DNA of 8,575 nucleotides from Halovenus sp. (GTDB lineage Archaea > Halobacteriota > Halobacteria > Halobacteriales > Haloarculaceae), in NCBI GenBank assembly GCA_003551265.1, contig PUMG01000342.1:1-8575 (forward strand), written 5' to 3'. Positions within the stretch are counted from its first letter, which is position 1; each line of letters starts with the position of its first letter. This document shows positions 6,137-8,575 of this stretch, piece by piece. The notes under the pieces were generated by a model, which made no database searches, was not told the origin of the DNA, and saw only the letters and a list, made by a program, of their open reading frames with translations. Made by a program: the position numbers and the translations under genes.

Positions 6137-8532
6137 CTGTAGCTCACCTGATTCATGACGTGTCGGCTGGTTAGCTCTGCGGCGGCCTCGCTGTAATCGA
6201 ACAGCTCCTGCATGTTCTGGATTGTCTCGGTTTTGAGACGTTCCGTTTCGGTCCCACTGGGTGGGGTGTCCCACTGATATGGGTCGAAGTCCTCGTACGT
6301 CCGTCTGATGTCGTCCCAGTCGTAGCTTCCCAGCACCGCCTTGATGATAGGAATCTCTTTGGGGTTGACGTCTGACACCCGGAACTCGTCGTCGCGGTGT
6401 CGCCAGGCGTGGCGGTTCAGCGCTGTGATGATGCGTTCGGTTCTGAACTCGACGACCTCCGCGGCAGGCTGGTTGCCCACGTAATCGCTCTCGTCGAATC
6501 GCCCGAGGTGCTCTATCTCGAAGAGCTTCATCTTCAGGTCGTCCGGTTCGACCTGCTCACCGCGCTCGTTCACTATCTGCTCACCCTCAGACCAGGCGTA
6601 CACGTGCTCGACGTACTCCTCGACCGTTCTCTCATCGACGCGCCTGTCGCGCATCATCGCTTCGAGTACGTCTGCTTCTTGCTGTGAGAAGATGTACTCC
6701 TTCACAGGTGTAATTCGGTCCTCGAACGCCGCGGCCTCGCTTCGAGAGAACACCGGTGCCTCGGTGAGCGCGTCAACCATCGCGTTCAACACGTCTCGTG
6801 GCATGATGACTTCCTCGACCGGCAGGCGCTCGTGGAACCGGTCCACCTCCTCGTGGAGTAAGTCGGCGATGGTGTCACGGGTGACAGTGACTGGTATTCC
6901 GCGCTTGCCGTTGGTTGTCTCGCTGTCGAAGTCAACGTCGTCGATATCGATGCGGTCGTCACCGTCGCGGATGTAGCCCCGATCGAACAGCAACGCCTTG
7001 TCGACGACACCGATTCCATCGGGCAGGTCACTCCTGTCGAGGCGCGAGACGACCGCATACAGCGCCGCCGCCTCGATGGTGTGTGGTGCCAGCTCTCTGG
7101 CTCTCACTCGTCCGTCAGCACGCTTGACGTGCATCGTCAGCGGCGCACGAATCCAGCGTTCGAGTTCGTCCCACGAACCAGCATCCCAGACGCTGGTCTC
7201 GTCAGTCAGCTCCCGGCGAAGCAGCTCCGCTTCGAGCGAGAGGTTCGTCAGGTAGGTGAACTGGTGGCGGTCGAGTCGACGCTTGAGCGCTTTCAGTGGA
7301 TCCTGGCCTTCACGCTCTGCGTGCTGGTTCAGCTGCCCCTCCAGGTCAGGGTTGGAGATGATGACGAGCTGCGTGTCGATGTCCATCCCGATGCCCTTGT
7401 CGAGTTTGACCCGCCCTTCGTCGGGAACGTTCAGTAGCTTCTGGAGCAAATCGGCGTGCTGTGAGGCGTCCTCGACGATTGTCAACAGGCCGTTGCCCTG
7501 TGAGAGAACGCCGTCGTAGGAGAACGCCTGCGGGTTCTTTCTCCCGCGCGAGTCGAGTTCGCGCAGCATACCGTGCATCCACGAACCGACGAGGCGCTCT
7601 TTCGGTGAGCCGTCGTCCTCGGAGTGGAGCACACCGATACCGCTCCCCACGTCGACGACGAAGTTCTTGATACGCAGGTGTCGCGGGTCGGTCACTGCCG
7701 AGAACAGTTCGTCGACCCCATCGCGCCGGTACTGCTCTTCGAGGTAGCTGTAGGCTTCCCGGCAGAACGGGTCGAGTTCGTTCTCGACGCGAATCGGGAT
7801 GTGGTCCTCGAGGCGTTCGTTCAATTCGGCCACCAGCTCCGCTCGAACGTCGTCGGGGAACACCGTCAGCGGGTGTGACTGCACCGGGCTCGCATACCAG
7901 TCGTCCTCGTCTGGGGTTGCAACCTCGTCGCTGTAGGTCAGCCCTGGCCTGGACTCGACGCCAGCGACGTTCCACTCCATCGTGTATCGGCGGCCGCGCT
8001 CGGTTCTGGAGAACTCACGGAGTCCGTTGATGAGACAGCGCTTCAACTCGGATTTACCCGTCGCCGTCGGCCCATCGAGCCACAGAATCTTCTCCTCCTT
8101 GCCGCGTCCGGCAGCGATCGACCGGAGGTCGTCGACGAACCGGTTGAGTACCTCCGTGTTCCCGAGGATGGCGTGCTCACCGTCGTTCCAGGGGTCGTCG
8201 AAGAACCGATAGCGCTGTTTCTCCTCGCCCTCTTCGATGACTGTCCGTGTCCCGGCGTCCTCGATTGCATCGAGCAGGTACTTCGGTGCGTGTGCGCCCA
8301 GGTGTGGCGCTGAAAGCAAGACGTCGACGTAGGCGTCGAGTGTCATCGGCTCCTCGTAGGTCGAACGCAACGTCCGGTCTGCCGACTGAATGTAAGACTT
8401 CGCACTCACCTCCTCATTCGAGCGCTCATCGCTCACATCTCCGTGCCGGTCGCGCTCATCGTTCACGTCTCCGCGCTGGTCGCGCTCGCTTCTCACATCG
8501 CCGAACCGGTCGTGTTCGTGTCGATCAGCCAT
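6127..8532 (-). CDS. prkA: PrkA-type AAA+ ATPase / serine protein kinase
   Basis: 801 residues; bacterial PrkA/YeaG have about 630-645. Described as a serine protein kinase, and in Bacillus also as an ATP-dependent protease, it acts in the cytoplasm in starvation and stationary-phase responses. Residues 1-41 are a charged tail with three 10-residue repeats. The PrkA AAA+ part runs from about 55 to 435: [10 protein letters not shown] at 85-94, Walker A GPTATGKS at 154-161 with K160, a likely Walker B LLTIVED at 349-355, sensor-1-like VIISNPD at 390-396, and basic [13 protein letters not shown] at 413-425, a candidate for the arginine finger. The region [18 protein letters not shown] at 481-498 matches the PrkA lid. 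The C-terminal region (about 575-801) is PrkA-like and helical; an acidic insertion at about 500-575 and the tail explain much of the added length. I cannot identify kinase catalytic residues with confidence. The ATG at 8532 follows the strong Shine-Dalgarno GGAGGTGAT. It is the first complete gene of the prkA-DUF444-spoVR set; the promoter lies outside the window. Confidence 0.94.
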   Translation of the reverse strand: MADRHEHDRFGDVRSERDQRGDVNDERDRHGDVSDERSNEEVSAKSYIQSADRTLRSTYEEPMTLDAYVDVLLSAPHLGAHAPKYLLDAIEDAGTRTVIEEGEEKQRYRFFDDPWNDGEHAILGNTEVLNRFVDDLRSIAAGRGKEEKILWLDGPTATGKSELKRCLINGLREFSRTERGRRYTMEWNVAGVESRPGLTYSDEVATPDEDDWYASPVQSHPLTVFPDDVRAELVAELNERLEDHIPIRVENELDPFCREAYSYLEEQYRRDGVDELFSAVTDPRHLRIKNFVVDVGSGIGVLHSEDDGSPKERLVGSWMHGMLRELDSRGRKNPQAFSYDGVLSQGNGLLTIVEDASQHADLLQKLLNVPDEGRVKLDKGIGMDIDTQLVIISNPDLEGQLNQHAEREGQDPLKALKRRLDRHQFTYLTNLSLEAELLRRELTDETSVWDAGSWDELERWIRAPLTMHVKRADGRVRARELAPHTIEAAALYAVVSRLDRSDLPDGIGVVDKALLFDRGYIRDGDDRIDIDDVDFDSETTNGKRGIPVTVTRDTIADLLHEEVDRFHERLPVEEVIMPRDVLNAMVDALTEAPVFSRSEAAAFEDRITPVKEYIFSQQEADVLEAMMRDRRVDERTVEEYVEHVYAWSEGEQIVNERGEQVEPDDLKMKLFEIEHLGRFDESDYVGNQPAAEVVEFRTERIITALNRHAWRHRDDEFRVSDVNPKEIPIIKAVLGSYDWDDIRRTYEDFDPYQWDTPPSGTETERLKTETIQNMQELFDYSEAAAELTSRHVMNQVSYRWD
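6144..6149 (-). promoter_or_regulatory. Ribosome binding site of the DUF444 gene
   Basis: AGGTGA on the minus strand stands 7 bases before the ATG at 6136, within the last codons of prkA. It favours this start over the in-frame ATG at 6274, whose 46 extra residues are just prkA read in another frame. Confidence 0.8.
8424..8513 (-). repeat. Three 30-bp tandem repeats in the start of prkA
   Basis: Three consecutive 30-bp units occupy 8424-8453, 8454-8483 and 8484-8513. The first and second share 26 of 30 bases, the first and third 22 of 30. They encode [10 protein letters not shown] (residues 8-17), [10 protein letters not shown] (18-27) and [10 protein letters not shown] (28-37). The unit length is a multiple of three, so copy number can change without a frameshift. 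The repeats precede the conserved PrkA region, which starts near residue 47. Confidence 0.9.
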
Positions 8533-8536
8533 ACAG

Positions 8537-8545
8537 ATCACCTCC
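8537..8545 (-). promoter_or_regulatory. Strong ribosome binding site of prkA
   Basis: GGAGGTGAT on the minus strand matches the anti-Shine-Dalgarno end of 16S rRNA over nine bases; the GGAGG core is 8 bases before the ATG at 8532. It decides the start: the in-frame GTG at 8541 lies inside the Shine-Dalgarno itself and cannot be used with it. Confidence 0.85.
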
Positions 8546-8556
8546 GCTCGTGTTCA

Positions 8557-8575
8557 TCAGGTCTCCTCCAGTTCG
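8557..8575 (-). CDS. End of an upstream gene of the same operon (3' partial fragment)
   Basis: The first bases of the minus strand read ELEET followed by TGA at 8559-8557, an acidic ending typical of haloarchaeal proteins. A gap of 24 bases holding the prkA ribosome binding site follows. Haloarchaea usually carry two PrkA genes side by side, so this is probably the tail of a first prkA, but five codons cannot show it. Two other frames are also open through these bases, so even the reading frame is an inference. Confidence 0.35.

Noticed and set aside
6137..6274. N-terminal extension of the DUF444 protein by 46 residues
   Set aside because: The extension is prkA read in another frame, is Arg/Gln/Asn-rich unlike its neighbours, and a good Shine-Dalgarno with a family-like start exists at 6136.
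1..8575. tRNA, rRNA, CRISPR array, insertion sequence or origin
   Set aside because: No cloverleaf, rRNA-like segment, regularly spaced repeat-spacer array, transposase motif or origin repeat was seen; the only spaced repeats are the two-copy pair at 2637-2687 and the coding repeats in prkA.

Overview
The window looks like chromosomal DNA of a halophilic archaeon (class Halobacteria). The proteins are strongly acidic (many Asp/Glu, few Lys), codons favour G/C at the third position, and intergenic gaps are short. The long false open frames opposite real genes are typical of such GC-rich DNA. The gene set is also one known from haloarchaea: an AMP-forming long-chain acyl-CoA synthetase and a PrkA / DUF444 / SpoVR cluster.

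Layout. (1) Positions 1-1958, plus strand: a long-chain fatty-acid--CoA ligase whose start lies before the window. (2) Positions 1959-2134: a short gap full of inverted repeats, including an 80-bp nested palindrome that begins on the ligase stop codon, and two competing hairpins. (3) Positions 2135-2632, plus strand: a small orphan protein with a Tat-like signal; two further perfect hairpins lie inside its coding sequence. (4) Positions 2633-2823: no intact gene. It holds a 20-bp direct repeat with a 31-bp period and a short coding-like stretch that ends on the spoVR stop codon, probably a gene relic. (5) Positions 2824-8532, minus strand: three coupled genes, transcribed prkA -> DUF444 (yeaH-like) -> spoVR, with 10- and 14-bp overlaps and a clear Shine-Dalgarno sequence before each start. 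(6) The last 19 bases probably hold the end of another gene of the same operon.

How the genes fit together. PrkA (AAA+ ATPase, described as kinase or protease), the DUF444 protein (von Willebrand A domain with an intact MIDAS) and SpoVR are the counterparts of E. coli YeaG, YeaH and YcgB and of Bacillus PrkA/SpoVR, which are linked to starvation and stationary phase or sporulation. Haloarchaea do not form spores, so a stress or starvation role is the likelier reading here (inference). An AAA+ ATPase next to a vWA protein also resembles the MoxR/vWA arrangement, where the ATPase and vWA protein remodel a partner; SpoVR could be that partner. The acyl-CoA synthetase and the small exported protein have no evident link to this operon, which converges on them.

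The main unexplained signals are the dense inverted repeats at 1958-2384, the relic and direct repeats at 2633-2827, and a threefold 30-bp tandem repeat that gives PrkA a charged N-terminal tail.
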